From: Emydura subglobosa | Lineage: Eukaryota; Chordata; Testudines; Chelidae | NCBI GenBank assembly: GCA_007922225.1 | Contig: ML679970.1 | Coordinates: 24,234,631-24,298,630 of the forward strand | Length of the DNA stretch: 64,000 bases | Reading direction: 5' to 3' | Shown: piece by piece, positions 12,201-22,579 of the stretch | Layout: every line of letters starts with the position of its first letter | Numbering within the stretch: the stretch's first letter is position 1 | Notes under the pieces: generated by a model | What the model saw: only the letters and a program-made list of their open reading frames with translations | Databases searched by the model: none | Told to the model about the DNA's origin: nothing | Translations under genes and position numbers: made by a program

Positions 12201-14479
12201 AGGAGGAGGGGTTTCAACATATAAATCCAGTGGTCATTAAGGTGGTACTGGCCATATCTATTTTCAATAATCCCCAACATGTCATATTTTCAACAGCATG
12301 GTCTAGGAAGGATGATCAAGCATAGAAGTTAACAAATTACTTATTATAGTGACAAGTGAGATTTTATTTCTCAATTTCACACCTTGCAGGAAGGGGTTTT
12401 CACATATCTGCCAGTTGTAGATTATAATCTTTTTGCATCACTTGGGAATGAATTTTTTTGGTTCTAATATTCTAGAAAATAGATAATTTTGGTTTGACAG
12501 CCACTTGGAGGGAGTTGATAGGGAAGTATGACTGAATGATATTCATAGCTTCTTTTAAGTGGCAAATTGAAAAAACCTACTTAATCATAAAAACGGCTAT
12601 GGTTCATCACATTTCAATATCTTTTTGAGAAGGCTTTATTACACTCAGAAGATTTTATTTTCCTATGCAAGCAGAACTTTTGATTACGGTCTGCATTTAT
12701 CAATTTGTAGTGAATAAACGCATCTTTTAGTATGCCATTGAACACTATACTATAGAAATGTCATTTGCCATAGGTGATATTCTCTTCCTGGGCTATAAAG
12801 AGTTCAAGGGAAAACTTAAATCTGACTTAAAACTTAAAGTCCAAATTTTGCACATTTGCCAAGTTTCTGGTGCTGAAAGAAGCAAACAGATAAGTCATGG
12901 GTCTAATAGAAATGTGCATGTCCTGTAACAAACAGATGCCAAATTAGTTAAGACTTTGAGGGGCTGAACTTCAAAGAAGTGACTAATTGTCTAAAAAATA
13001 AAATATCTTGTAATTCATCAGCACATAACTTATTTTCTGTTGTATTCTGGACCATTACTTAACCTCATGCACTGCACGGTAACATACCATTTCTTAATTT
13101 GGGATGTGAAGGCATAGGAACTGAACTGAACCATCAGCTCATTTCACATATGCCACCATACAGTGTTCACAAGGTAACAACTTTCAGTATTCTTTCTGTA
13201 TTCTTATGTAGTGCCATATAAATAACTTCTACTGATACTAATGGAAGCAGTGCATGCATATGGAGAGGAAAGTTTAGCTTGTTTGATATTTTTGTTACTA
13301 AAATAATCAAGTTCAGAATTGCTCCTGACCATATTGCATCCTCAGCATTTTCACTTTTTTTTTTATGGTGTTAAATGATGTGGGGTTGATCATGAGTGAA
13401 GACAGAAAACATCCACAAGTGAAGAGATAACAATAACACACATCCCAGGAAAAGAATACTGAAGAAAGGGAATGTAAAATTGACTGTTAATTTAATAAAA
13501 ATCTTCAGAAGATACGAACTGGTTTAAGTCGATGTGTATTTTTAATATCCTGCAAGTGATACAGGATGGCAGAGACAAGGAAGTGGCAAGGGAGACAGTA
13601 TGGATGTTATATAGACACTTGTGTCATGCCTGAAAGTCTGGAAGGTGGAGATAAAAACCCACTCCCAGACAAGAGAATCTTAAGCTTATATTGATGACCA
13701 GACCAAATTGGCTGATGATAAAGTGTTGGAAGAATATCAGATATGGTATCTCCACATGGAAAGCAGCAAATCTGGACAAAAAATAAATTAAATTACAACT
13801 CATGAAAAAATATAGAAGAACATTTACTTGTTTAGATTTGAGTCTGGCAAATGGGTTTTTTAAAATCATTTTCACAAATGCTTTTATATAAATGTATTGT
13901 TTATAGGAAGTTGTTATTGTAATTGAGTCAAACTTACAAGAGAAAGACTGTTGCTATTTAAGTAAGATTCCAATCAATGGCATGTAACTAGTCTCAGTAG
14001 AATACTACTGTATAAGCTGGTATAGTTTGATTGGCTGTAATTAATAAGGATTTCTGAATCTTTTCTCCACACTATTGAACATTTTATATTATATCCATGA
14101 GCCACATATTTGTTAAAAAACTGACAGCACAGCTTCAGACTCTCAGCAACATATTGTTTGCCTTATGTTTGTCAGTTGAGTTGACATAAACCATATCTCC
14201 TGTTGACAGAAATGCTTGGAAGTATTCATGGACTGTACTATCCATCATAGAAAAATACTCCATAGTTATGGAAAGCACAGATAAAAATCACTCCCTACAC
14301 CCTGTAAAAGCTCAAACCAGCTAGTACATCACAGAGGGATTTATTTAAAGAAAAATTAAGACTGCACTAAATTGCTACAGTATTGTGCATCTTCCTCAAG
14401 ACAGTGGACAAAACCCCTGGACTCAATAAATGCTGGATGGTCAAACAGACCAAAATGGACTTTTTTCCTCTTTTGATCA

Positions 14480-15300
14480 GTGTTGTGAATTGTCCTGGAT
14501 GCCACTGGAAGACAGACCAGATACCAGAAAGTTTTAACTAGGTTTAACTAGCCCGCAATTTTATTAACTTAACACATCTGGTTAATTATCCGGCAATAGC
14601 TAGATCAATGCAGGTCTTCCTTCCTTCTATAATCCATGTCACCTGCAGGAGGGCTAACTCAACCTCACCCCTTCTATACCTCTTACTCCGTCTCATCAAC
14701 TTTCCCTCATGAAAGCATTGAGAGGATGGGGTAAACATTTGTCTCCTCACTGTTCCATACATTAGGAGCTCCTACATCATACTCGACCTTCCTTAGGAGA
14801 GGCCTTCTCCCACTTTGCTCGTATCTTGGGTGTTACCAGGGAGTCAGACCCCTTACTGAAGGATTATCTGCACTGGGCACTTGAGTCAAGCTGCAACAAC
14901 ATGAATTTTACAATCTAAACTGCCCACTGGGTCCCTGGATTGCTGAGGTAATAGTAGTGAGGAAAAAATTCCTTCCCATCCCCAAAAAGGAAGCAAGCAT
15001 GATAGCCACGGCAAGACTCAAATACCAGGCCCTACTTTAACTCCAAGGGTGCAAAGAGGGAAGGAGCTGTTGCCCTTAGGTGCAGACAGCACTCCACGGA
15101 GGGGAAAGAGCCCTTCCTTTGGGTGTGAAAGAGCCAATGGTCTTCAGTTAGACTGGATAGAAGAGTGTGTCAACCAAGAAGTCCCTCTCCTCCCCTCCCC
15201 AAGCCCACAAAGCTGTGTGGCCATGAAGACAGGAGAAAGATGGGTAGCCAATCCTTAAAGGGGCCAAAAGGTTTTCTTTTTACTCTTGGCTCAGACAAGC
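14480..15300. repeat. Probable LINE-like repeat fragment
   Basis: GC content is raised relative to the flanks. A segment near 14960-15015 (aaaaaattccttcccatccc, then gcaagcatgatagccac and gcaagactca) resembles the 3' part of CR1-type elements as I recall them in turtles. No reverse transcriptase or endonuclease coding remnant is visible. Boundaries are approximate. Confidence 0.4.
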
Positions 15301-15520
15301 CTACTCACTGCTGAGGCTGCAGAGGCGAGGGTGGTGGTAGCATTTGTGCTCTCAAAGATTTCTTTTTCATTAAAAATTGTTACCCTGGCATTCAGAGAGT
15401 TGCTATATTTTAAATTTATAACTATAAGGGTTTTAAATGATAACCTTTTATTTTAATTTTTCTTCACTATATTCTGATCATTCTGCTGAGCTGCACTGTT
15501 CCACAATTTATATCTGATTA

Positions 15521-15630
15521 TTCTTCGAGTGATGATTCCTATGTGTATTCCAAATGCGAGCGCACATGGGCACCATGTGCCGGAGCTGGAAGATTTTCAG
15601 CAGCAGTGTCCATTGACCCACACGGACGCC
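15521..15630 (+). repeat. Left inverted terminal repeat of the DIRS-type element
   Basis: It shares with the complement of 17641-17746 the blocks tattccaaa, catggg, ccatgtgccg and ttcagcagcagtgtc, in the same order and spacing. Together with the right copy it defines the element's ends. Confidence 0.75.
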
Positions 15631-15799
15631 TTCTGTCACCACATGCTCCATGTGAGTTAGAAGAGGCCATGCAGGGCGACACACCCTCAGTTCCCTCCTA
15701 CCACATTGTCAGAGTCGGGACGTGCCCTGGATGCTGAGCCAGCTCCCACCTTGAGCTTCTGTACCTACCCTTGCCAATTCTTTCGTCCCTCTCCCCTGG

Positions 15800-16900
15800 C
15801 CACCTACACTGGTGAATGAGCCACTCCTCAGCCACAACCCGCCTCCACCAGTCATGGTGCTGTCTGCAACAATAGCTCTGCCACTTCTGGAGGCTTCTTT
15901 GGACTCAGAGGCCTTCTCAGTGGAAGAGCTGTCCTTCTCCCCAGTCTCCTGCATAGTGCGGACTCTCGAGTGCCCACCTTTTTCTGTCCCACTATGCTCT
16001 GGGCCCACCTGGGTGTTACTCATATCTGTGGGGCCCGTAGTACCACCAGGATCAGGTCTTGTGGCACCACTGGACCACATGGGACCCTTATCGCCACCCA
16101 TACCCACCATCAGTGACCTTGTACCAGCTCACCCCAACTCCTCCACCAGCTCTGATCTCCTCGGACTCACAGGAGGATCCAGAGCTTGATCCAGCATCAC
16201 TAATCCCAACAGCAGCCTCCTCCTCTCTTGGCAAGACCCTGATTCCACTGAACCTCTCACCTTCTGATGATCACCACCAATACTGGAAGCTGCTACAGAG
16301 GGTGGCCCTTGACTTGGGCTTTCCCTTGGAGGAGGTCCAGGACCAACCATACTAGCTTTTGGACATTCTCCAGCCCCGGAGCTTGACGTGTGTAGTTCTC
16401 CCCATTCATGATACCATTTTACAATCCGCACAAGTGGTGGCCACACACCAGCGTCATGCACTCCTACACCTGAAAGGATGAAACAGGTACTTCATGCCAA
16501 CTAAGAGGAATGACTTTCTGTTCTTGGGCCTTGCTGGCCATGGAACAGGTGCACCAACACTTCAGCACACACACACATGCACACAGAGATAAGGAGGTGA
16601 AATGCCTGGACCTCTTGGATTGCAAACTCTATTCCTCCATAGCCCTTCAATTCTTCATTTCTAATTATCAAGCTCTGCCGGTGAAGTATGTTTTCAACAA
16701 TTATACCAAGCTGGCTGAGTTCTTGCAGGACATCCTGCAAGACGAGCACCAGCCTGATGGCCAAGGTTAGCCTCCAAACCGTGGTGTATGCGACGAACAC
16801 GTCCTCCCACTCCCTGGCCACAGGGGTGGCAATGAGATGCGACACATGGTTCCAGTCATTCAGCTTTCCCAGGGAGGTCCAATCTACCATTCAGATCTCA
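15800..16900 (+). pseudogene. DIRS gag-like remnant (frameshifted)
   Basis: The clearest part is at about 16755-16895, where one frame reads VSLQTVVYATNTSSHSLATG and then GVAMRCDTWFQSF and FPREVQSTIQ. This matches the pattern I recall for the capsid-like ORF of turtle DIRS elements (an alanine/serine-rich helix, then arginine-tryptophan and a FPREVQ motif). Upstream, 15812-16355 is open in overlapping frames and Pro/Ser-rich, which fits the N-terminal part of the same ORF but is not diagnostic. Frame changes and stops separate the pieces. It cannot encode a working protein. Confidence 0.6.
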
Positions 16901-17014
16901 CCAGCCCCCCATCCCCTGGCTCCCTCTGGGGAGCTCCACCTACAACACCCTCCTTCAACATAAGCCAGGAAGGGTGCTATCGAACCTGTGCCCACCCCCT
17001 TCATTGGCAGGAGC

Positions 17015-17360
17015 TTCTACTCCCTGTATTTTCTCATCCCGAAGGAGGACGGGGCCTCTGCCCTATACTCCATCTCCACTTACTCAATACTTTCATCAGG
17101 AAGACAGAGTTCCGTATGCTGACGCTCACTTCCATTGTTATGGAGGCATGGTTCATAGCCCTTGACATGAATGGATGTCCACCTGGCTCACTGCAAGTTC
17201 CTCCGCTTTCATGTGGGCAAAAACCACTATCAGTTCAGGGTTCTTCCTTTTGGCATCTCCATAACCTCGAGGGTCTCCACCAAGGTTTTTGCTGCTCTGT
17301 CCACACCTTCACAGCATGCTACGCCATCGAACAGTGGGCAGCCGCAGATGCAACTCTAGT
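17015..17360 (+). pseudogene. DIRS reverse transcriptase remnant (frameshifted)
   Basis: Three short blocks in different frames follow the order of the DIRS/Ty3-type reverse transcriptase fingers and palm: FYSLYFLIPKEDG near 17015, LNTFIRKTEFRMLTL near 17080-17125, and FLRFHVGKNHYQFRVLPFG at 17198-17254. The last block corresponds to the substrate-contact region ending in the conserved LPFG. The catalytic YxDD segment, which should follow, is absent, and the sequence runs into the terminal repeat mosaic. At least two frame changes break the ORF. Confidence 0.75.
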
Positions 17361-17640
17361 GTCTTTACCCACCGTGTCCTCATACCCACCTCTGAGCTCA
17401 TCACTGTTCCGTACTCACCGCATTTGGAATGCATATAGGGACCATCACTCGAAGAAGAAAAGGTTACTTACCAGTACCTGGAGGTTCTTTAAGATGGGTG
17501 GTCCTTATTTGTATTTCAATACCCGCCGACCTTCCCTTCTACTGCTCACTCTCTATGTTGCAGTAAGAGGGAAACTGAGGGCATGTTGACCCGCATGGCC
17601 TCTTATAACCTTGCATGCAGAACATGGCAACATAAAGAGG

Positions 17641-17746
17641 TCAGGCATGTCAACAGACACTGCTGCTGAAAAACTTCTGGCCTCGGCACATGGCCCCCAT
17701 GCGCAGCACGTTTGGAATACAGGTAGGGACCATACATCTTGAAGAA
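17641..17746 (-). repeat. Right inverted terminal repeat of the DIRS-type element
   Basis: This is the reverse-complement counterpart of 15521-15630. Additional partial copies of the same motif lie just inside it: an inverted one at about 17405-17450 and a direct one at about 17480-17520. The end is therefore a small mosaic of repeat units. Confidence 0.75.
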
Positions 17747-18360
17747 CCTCCAGTTACAGATAAGTAATCACCTCTTATTTGGATAGAGCACTTTCTCCAG
17801 TGAGATTCATTATTATTCCTGTGTGCAGTGAGGATCAGATTGGTGTCAACTTGTCAAAGGATAATTGTTATTACCTGTAAACTTAGAAAACAGACTTTTT
17901 TATCATAAAAAAATACTAGGATTGAGATTTTCAAAGGCTCCTAAGGGAGTTAGGTACTCAACTGTCACTGCCTCCCAAACATTTGAAAATCCTACCCTAA
18001 ATGGATTTGTAATGACATGCCATTTTGTAACCCAATGGTACTAGCATATTATTTTCTCTAAGATGGTGAATCATAATCAATGATACTCCTGGACAGCTTT
18101 GCATAGATACCATGTTTACAGTTTTTCTGATATCAGAACTTAAGACCAAGTTTACAGGTATATTTTGAAGATCATTCATTCAACAAATTTTCTTATGATC
18201 TACTAGCCCCACTTTCAAAACATGCACAACATTTGTGCTTTAAAAAAGAATTTTCTTTCTCAGCATCAATCAAGAATAGCACACAATTTATATTTTTTTC
18301 TTATTACATTAACTAACTACCACAAGTGAGTTTTGCAGATTAAAATGTACCAGCTCCCCC

Positions 18361-18773
18361 CAACTCCTGCCAAAAAAAAAAAAGGTGTTAGGGAAAGAAT
18401 GAAGGATTAAATTTACATTTTATGTTTTTGCATACAGATACCACATTTTTAAAACTATGAAGCAGCTGAAATTAGAGCTATGACAAGGTGCAAAATCTGA
18501 AAGACAAATATTCATTACTTAAATAGGCCACAAAGGTACAGGTAACTTTACGAATACATAGTATGACAAGGCCCTGGTCATAAGAGTTTACCATCTTCAG
18601 AGTAAACATGTTGTACTAGATTAAATTAAAGAGCAAAATTTAGACACTGCAACTTCTTTGCAAAATTATAAAGCACTACTACTCAAATTAGGAAGCATTA
18701 GTGAACCACTTTTCCCGATGTCTTCTTCCAGTGGTGGAGGCACTGTATGCACATCTAAATGTACAAGAGTTCT
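18361..18773. other. Intronic stretch up to the 100-N gap
   Basis: AT-rich, with an A-run of 12 near 18373-18384. No feature is recognised. Confidence 0.5.
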
Positions 18774-18873
18774 NNNNNNNNNNNNNNNNNNNNNNNNNNN
18801 NNNNNNNNNNNNNNNNNNNNNNNNNNNNNNNNNNNNNNNNNNNNNNNNNNNNNNNNNNNNNNNNNNNNNNNNN
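18774..18873. other. Assembly gap, 100 N
   Basis: Exactly 100 ambiguous bases, the usual placeholder for a gap of unknown length. It is followed directly by a G-rich run and the GC-rich repeat block, consistent with an assembly break in difficult sequence. Open frames drawn across it are meaningless. Confidence 0.97.
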
Positions 18874-19102
18874 AGGGCGGGGGGGGGAAGATTTGTGGTC
18901 CAAAAGAGTCTTTTTTTCAAATCACACAATAGTCAATATTCTCTGAAGCTTGTCTTATGTGATCTAAAAAAGAGACAGTGTTGGATGGCCGTCGGATCTG
19001 GCCACACCGCTGCTGCCCTTCCTCAGGTCCAGACTCTGGGGAAGGCCACAGCGCCTTCCTAAATGGGGAACAGCGTCTCCGTATGTGTTGTAGTCCGGAT
19101 CG

Positions 19103-19205
19103 GCAGGGTGGGCGGGCGAGCAAGCAGTCTATCGCCCCGGCCCTCTGGCAGGGCGGGCGAGCAAGCAGTCTATCGCCCCGGCCCTCAGGCAGGGCGGGCG
19201 AGCAG
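19103..19205 (+). repeat. Minisatellite, unit about 41-45 bp, 2 full copies plus a partial
   Basis: The unit contains cgggcgagcaagcagtctat followed by cgccccggccctc. Two copies are almost identical, and a third copy breaks off after gggcgagcag near 19205. Confidence 0.85.
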
Positions 19206-19803
19206 TGGATCTGTTATCTGCAGCGGTATGGAGGCATAGGCTCTCCTGGCTCAGGGCCCTAGCAGTGGCAAAGGCATTGCCACTGAGTTAGCGGGGCTCC
19301 CACCGCAACACGCCAACGGGGTCTTGCCTCTGTCTCAGACACAGCTATGACTGTCCCTGGGCTACTTCCTCCCTGTATCCCCAGGTACCTGTCTCATCAG
19401 GGTCCTCGGGGTCACTGGCGTACTCGGTCTGGGTAGGCCCGCCTGTCCCTTCTCGTCCACAGGTGGCATGGTGGGGAGTTCCTTTGCGAGGGGCAGCTCG
19501 TCCAGGTCACAGGGCTCATGGGATGGCTCGGCAGCTCATCCAGGTCCTGTCCCATCTCTGGGGGCTCGGCGTCAGGCAGTTCCTCCATGTCCCATCCAGC
19601 CTCGGGGGGTATCTCCCATCCGGGTTGCTCAGAGGTCTCGGTCCAGTCTCGGTCATTGTGGCGTGGCAGGCTGGTCCAGCTACCCGAGGGCCCTACCCAA
19701 TCTCCTGGCCCTGAGGCAGGATTGGGGAATGGTCGGGGTCTCTGCTCTGGGAGGCAAGTGTCCCTGGTGTCGGCTCGGCTCCACTCCGGCCTAGGCCTCA
19801 GCT

Positions 19804-19821
19804 GGGGGGGGGGGGGGGGGG
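19804..19821 (+). repeat. Poly-G run (18)
   Basis: A homopolymer of 18 G within the GC-rich block. The length is prone to sequencing error, so any reading frame through it is unreliable. Confidence 0.9.
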
Positions 19822-20979
19822 CCGCACGTCTGCCCGTGATGGCAGTCTCCTCCCTACTGAGCCCCAGGGCCTGCCTTTTATACTGCCCCTTCCGGAAGAT
19901 TAGGCTGATCGAGCGGTCCTATCACTGCCCGGTCTTTTGGTTGCCGGGCAGACTGGCCTGCCGGCCCTGTCACAGCCTAGCCTTTCTGTTGCTGGGCAGA
20001 CTTGGCTGCTGGGTCTGCTTCGGTCCTGCCAGACCACTGCGGCCCTTCCTCAGGTCCAGACTCCATGGAAGGCCACAGCGCCTTCCTACAGACAGCAATA
20101 TTCACTCACATAGGTAGCTTTTAAGTTAATGTCAGAAAGAATTTTAGAGAAATGAAAAAGGAGAAATCTATTAAGTCTGAATAATTCTGATGTCTCAACA
20201 TTTTTAAAAAATCTCTGTAAACTGCATGCTAAAAGTGTATAATTCTCATAATCTATAAAAGAGAAAATCAAAACATTGCTCTATGTTACAAAGCCAAACT
20301 GCAGAGCAACCTTCCAACTTTACTGAAAGCTTGTGAAGATATTCTGTGCTGTATTTTGACATGGTTTTATTAATATCAATAACTGATTCTAACGTGTTTA
20401 CATTTCATTGCTGAAAAGCAAACTTCACCAATGCAATGGAGTGCATAACATTTGGATGGGATGGTCAATGGCATCAGATTTCTAAAGAATGACAGACACA
20501 TGGGAATACATCTCAGCTCAAACTTAAGGGCTTGTTACTTAATACATGTTGAGCAACAAGTAAAAATGTCTGGGGATGCTTTAAACTGGCTGCTTGAATC
20601 AGAAAGTCATTTACTGGAGATGGTCATTAAAACAGATTTCACTGTACATGACGGCATTTAAATGTTGCTGTATGTATAATGTGGTAAATTCTGCTCTCTT
20701 TCACACTGATCGAAATTTCAATTAGTGTCACTTTTATTGATGGAAACTCAGAAGCAGTTTGACCAATTTTCTTCAAACTTCGTTGAAAAATTCACCTGGG
20801 TCAAGAGACATATCTGACATTTTTCATGCCAAATTAATTTTAATAGCCAAAGTTATAGGGGAGCTGAGAAGAGAGCTGCAAAAGCGAGTCAATAAGCATG
20901 TGCAACTCCAATTTGTGTGTGTAATATTGGGTATTTCACTCATTGCTGCAAGCCTGACACTTTTAAATGTTCACATATG

Positions 20980-21535
20980 AAATTGTTTGCAGTGTTGCTG
21001 TAGTCATGTGGGCCCAAGTTATAAGAGACACAAGGCGGATGAGCTTATACCTTTTATTGGACCAACTTCCGTTAGTGAAAGAAACAGGATTTCAAGCTTA
21101 CACAGAGCTTACCCAAAGACACATTCTTCAGGTTGTTTATGACTACGCTGAGATAAAAAACCCACAGTGCCGATTCTCAGGGCCAAGATCAGCTGACTCA
21201 GACTTGTGAGGCTCGGGCTGAAGGGCTAAAAAGAGCAGTGTAGACACTTCGGCTCACACTAGAGCTTGGACTGTGAGACCCTCCCACCTCGTGATATCTC
21301 CGAGCCTCGGCTCCAGCCTGAGCCCAGATGTCTACACTGTTATTTTATAGCCCCCCCCAGCCTGAGCTCTGTGAGCCCAATACAGCTGGCCAAGGCTAGC
21401 TGCAGCCATGCTGCAGGGCTTTTATTGCAGTGTAGACATACCCTTTTTAAGTTCAAAAGCTTGGTCTCTTTCACCATCAGAAGTTGGTCCAGTAAAATAT
21501 ATTATCTCCCCTACCTTGTCTCTCACATTTGAAAT
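20980..21535. repeat. Inverted pair of a turtle-type repeat with a small transposon between
   Basis: The plus-strand segment 21022-21100 (ataagagacacaaggc, then cttttattggaccaacttcc) matches the reverse complement of 21451-21528 (tgagagacaaggtagggg, then ttttactggaccaacttct). The two copies are therefore head-to-head. The space between is filled by an inverted-repeat element ending gcagtgtagacataccct at about 21446. A further single copy of the outer repeat lies near 59000-59090. Confidence 0.65.
21130..21446. mobile_element. Non-autonomous DNA transposon of the 'gtgtagac' type
   Basis: The right end is gcagtgtagacataccct. The left end, tttatgactacgctgagataa, is a worn version of its complement. 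The interior carries runs such as tcagctgactcag and ggctccagcctgagccc that recur in the copies at 26100-26268, 36080-36233 and 50033-50327. No transposase is present. Confidence 0.6.
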
Positions 21536-21962
21536 GTCTGTCATCTTGGTCATCACCAGTGATTCAACACAGGATTAAAGCAGCTTCAGTTAAAGGTCTA
21601 AACCCTAATTTTATAAAACAAAACGAAAGCACCGAGCATGACACATAGCACACACTAAGTAATGGGCTGCATGTGCATTTTTTTAAAAAAAAACTGTATC
21701 AAGGGATATAATGGAATCCTGACTGAAACTTTAATTGTGGAGTGATGACAATAGATTAATCATATCGTGCTTCAAAGATTTATTGCATAAAAGTGTTTTC
21801 ACTCCCAACACTTGCTGTAGAAAGATGCATTTCAAAATGTGAACAGAAATACATTTAAAACAAATAGGCAAATAGTGAACAGAGCAGTCGGATTTTTGAA
21901 ATCTGTATTTTATCTGGTACTAAGTAGGTTTGGATTCCCCCTTCCCTAATTGCTTACTCTAA

Positions 21963-22233
21963 GGCTACATCTTCACCGACGGCGGCAAATTCGCCGCCGT
22001 CAGATCTATTTCTCTGGATCAACTGAGCGGTCCGTGAAGACCTGCTCAGTGGATCCAGAAATTGACATACTAAGACCACCTTCACAAGTGGCATAGCACT
22101 GCATCGTAATGCAGTGAAGACAGCGTGCAGAAGAGAAACAGAGAAATCGACGGGAGTTACACAAGTTTTTTGCGTAGCTTGCGTAACTCTGGACGACAGC
22201 CGCCGAATCTTGGAGGTAAGTGTAGACAAGCCC
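21963..22233. mobile_element. Non-autonomous inverted-repeat transposon (271 bp) with TAA target duplication
   Basis: The left end is ggctacatcttcac and the right end gtgtagacaagccc, imperfect inverted repeats. Both sides are flanked by taa (21960-21962 and 22234-22236). A three-base TAA/TTA duplication is the hallmark of PIF/Harbinger-type insertion, so that superfamily is the likely mobiliser. The interior holds a near-perfect 24-base palindrome at 21978-22001. There is no coding capacity. Confidence 0.7.
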
Positions 22234-22579
22234 TAAGTGTATTTAACACAGAGTAAAACAGCACAATAGATAACTAAGTTTTGCAGCATTATGGAGCCCA
22301 GTTAACTGTATTAATTGAATGAAAGTTTATCCTCCAGGAAATATTCCTGTATTATAAAATTTGGTGAGTGAGATAAGATTATATATAGTCGACTGGAAAT
22401 GAGTACAAAAGAAAACCTCCCATTAGCTTAAGTCAGTTTAGCTAAGCCTATTTGTTTTCTGTTGCCAAGAAAAATTACACTTTTCACCTGTAATGTCTTT
22501 TTAGTTATTTCATCAAACTTCTTACATTTATGTATGTAACTTCACAAAATTCAAATAAATCCTTCTATTGTGTAGCAGT

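Larger units (their letters stand above)
2700..14470. other. Long intronic stretch without genes
   Basis: Nothing coding is supported here. Longest open frames are 101 codons (9174-9479, plus) and 108 codons (11159-11485, minus); neither has family resemblance, composition or splice signals. Recognisable content is limited to MIR-like or LINE-like fragments near 6690-6990 and 12100-12200, a duplicated 18-bp motif at 8448-8489, an A-rich CAAAA repeat near 8166-8193, and the 10-N gap at 6555-6564. Confidence 0.6.
15521..17746 (+). mobile_element. Degenerate DIRS-type retrotransposon with inverted terminal repeats
   Basis: The ends are inverted copies of each other: 15521-15630 reads ttcttcgagtgatgattcct onward, and the complement of 17641-17746 reads ttcttcaagatgtatggtcc onward, roughly 70-75% alike by eye over about 105 bp. 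Between them lie a gag-like remnant (about 16755-16900) and a reverse transcriptase remnant (about 17015-17360), both on the plus strand and broken by frameshifts. DIRS elements are tyrosine-recombinase retrotransposons that carry inverted repeats instead of ordinary LTRs. At about 2.2 kb this copy is far shorter than a full DIRS element, and I see no recombinase or methyltransferase remnant, so it is internally deleted. Confidence 0.75.
18960..20090. repeat. GC-rich repeat block, probable LTR-element fragment
   Basis: This is much more GC-rich than anything else in the window. A 47-bp sequence beginning gcccttcctcaggtccagac occurs at 19015-19061 and at 20042-20088 with 44 of 47 positions alike. 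This brackets the block as a direct repeat about 1 kb apart. Inside are a minisatellite (19103-19205), a second imperfect duplication near 19930-20035 (ttgccgggcagactgg versus ttgctgggcagacttgg) and an 18-base poly-G. The 199-codon open frame (19518-20117) has repetitive composition and no recognisable domain. I read it as retroelement or satellite-like DNA, not a gene. Confidence 0.5.

Noticed and set aside
15709..16110. 133-codon minus-strand open frame
   Set aside because: It is antisense to the plus-strand DIRS gag-like remnant, with low-complexity Gly/Ser/Thr composition.
18658..19062. Open frames crossing the 100-N gap
   Set aside because: They exist only because N cannot encode a stop; the gap length is unknown.
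19518..20117. 199-codon plus-strand open frame in the GC-rich block
   Set aside because: It runs through an 18-G homopolymer and internal duplications, overlaps other long frames in the same region, and shows no domain. High GC content explains the lack of stops.
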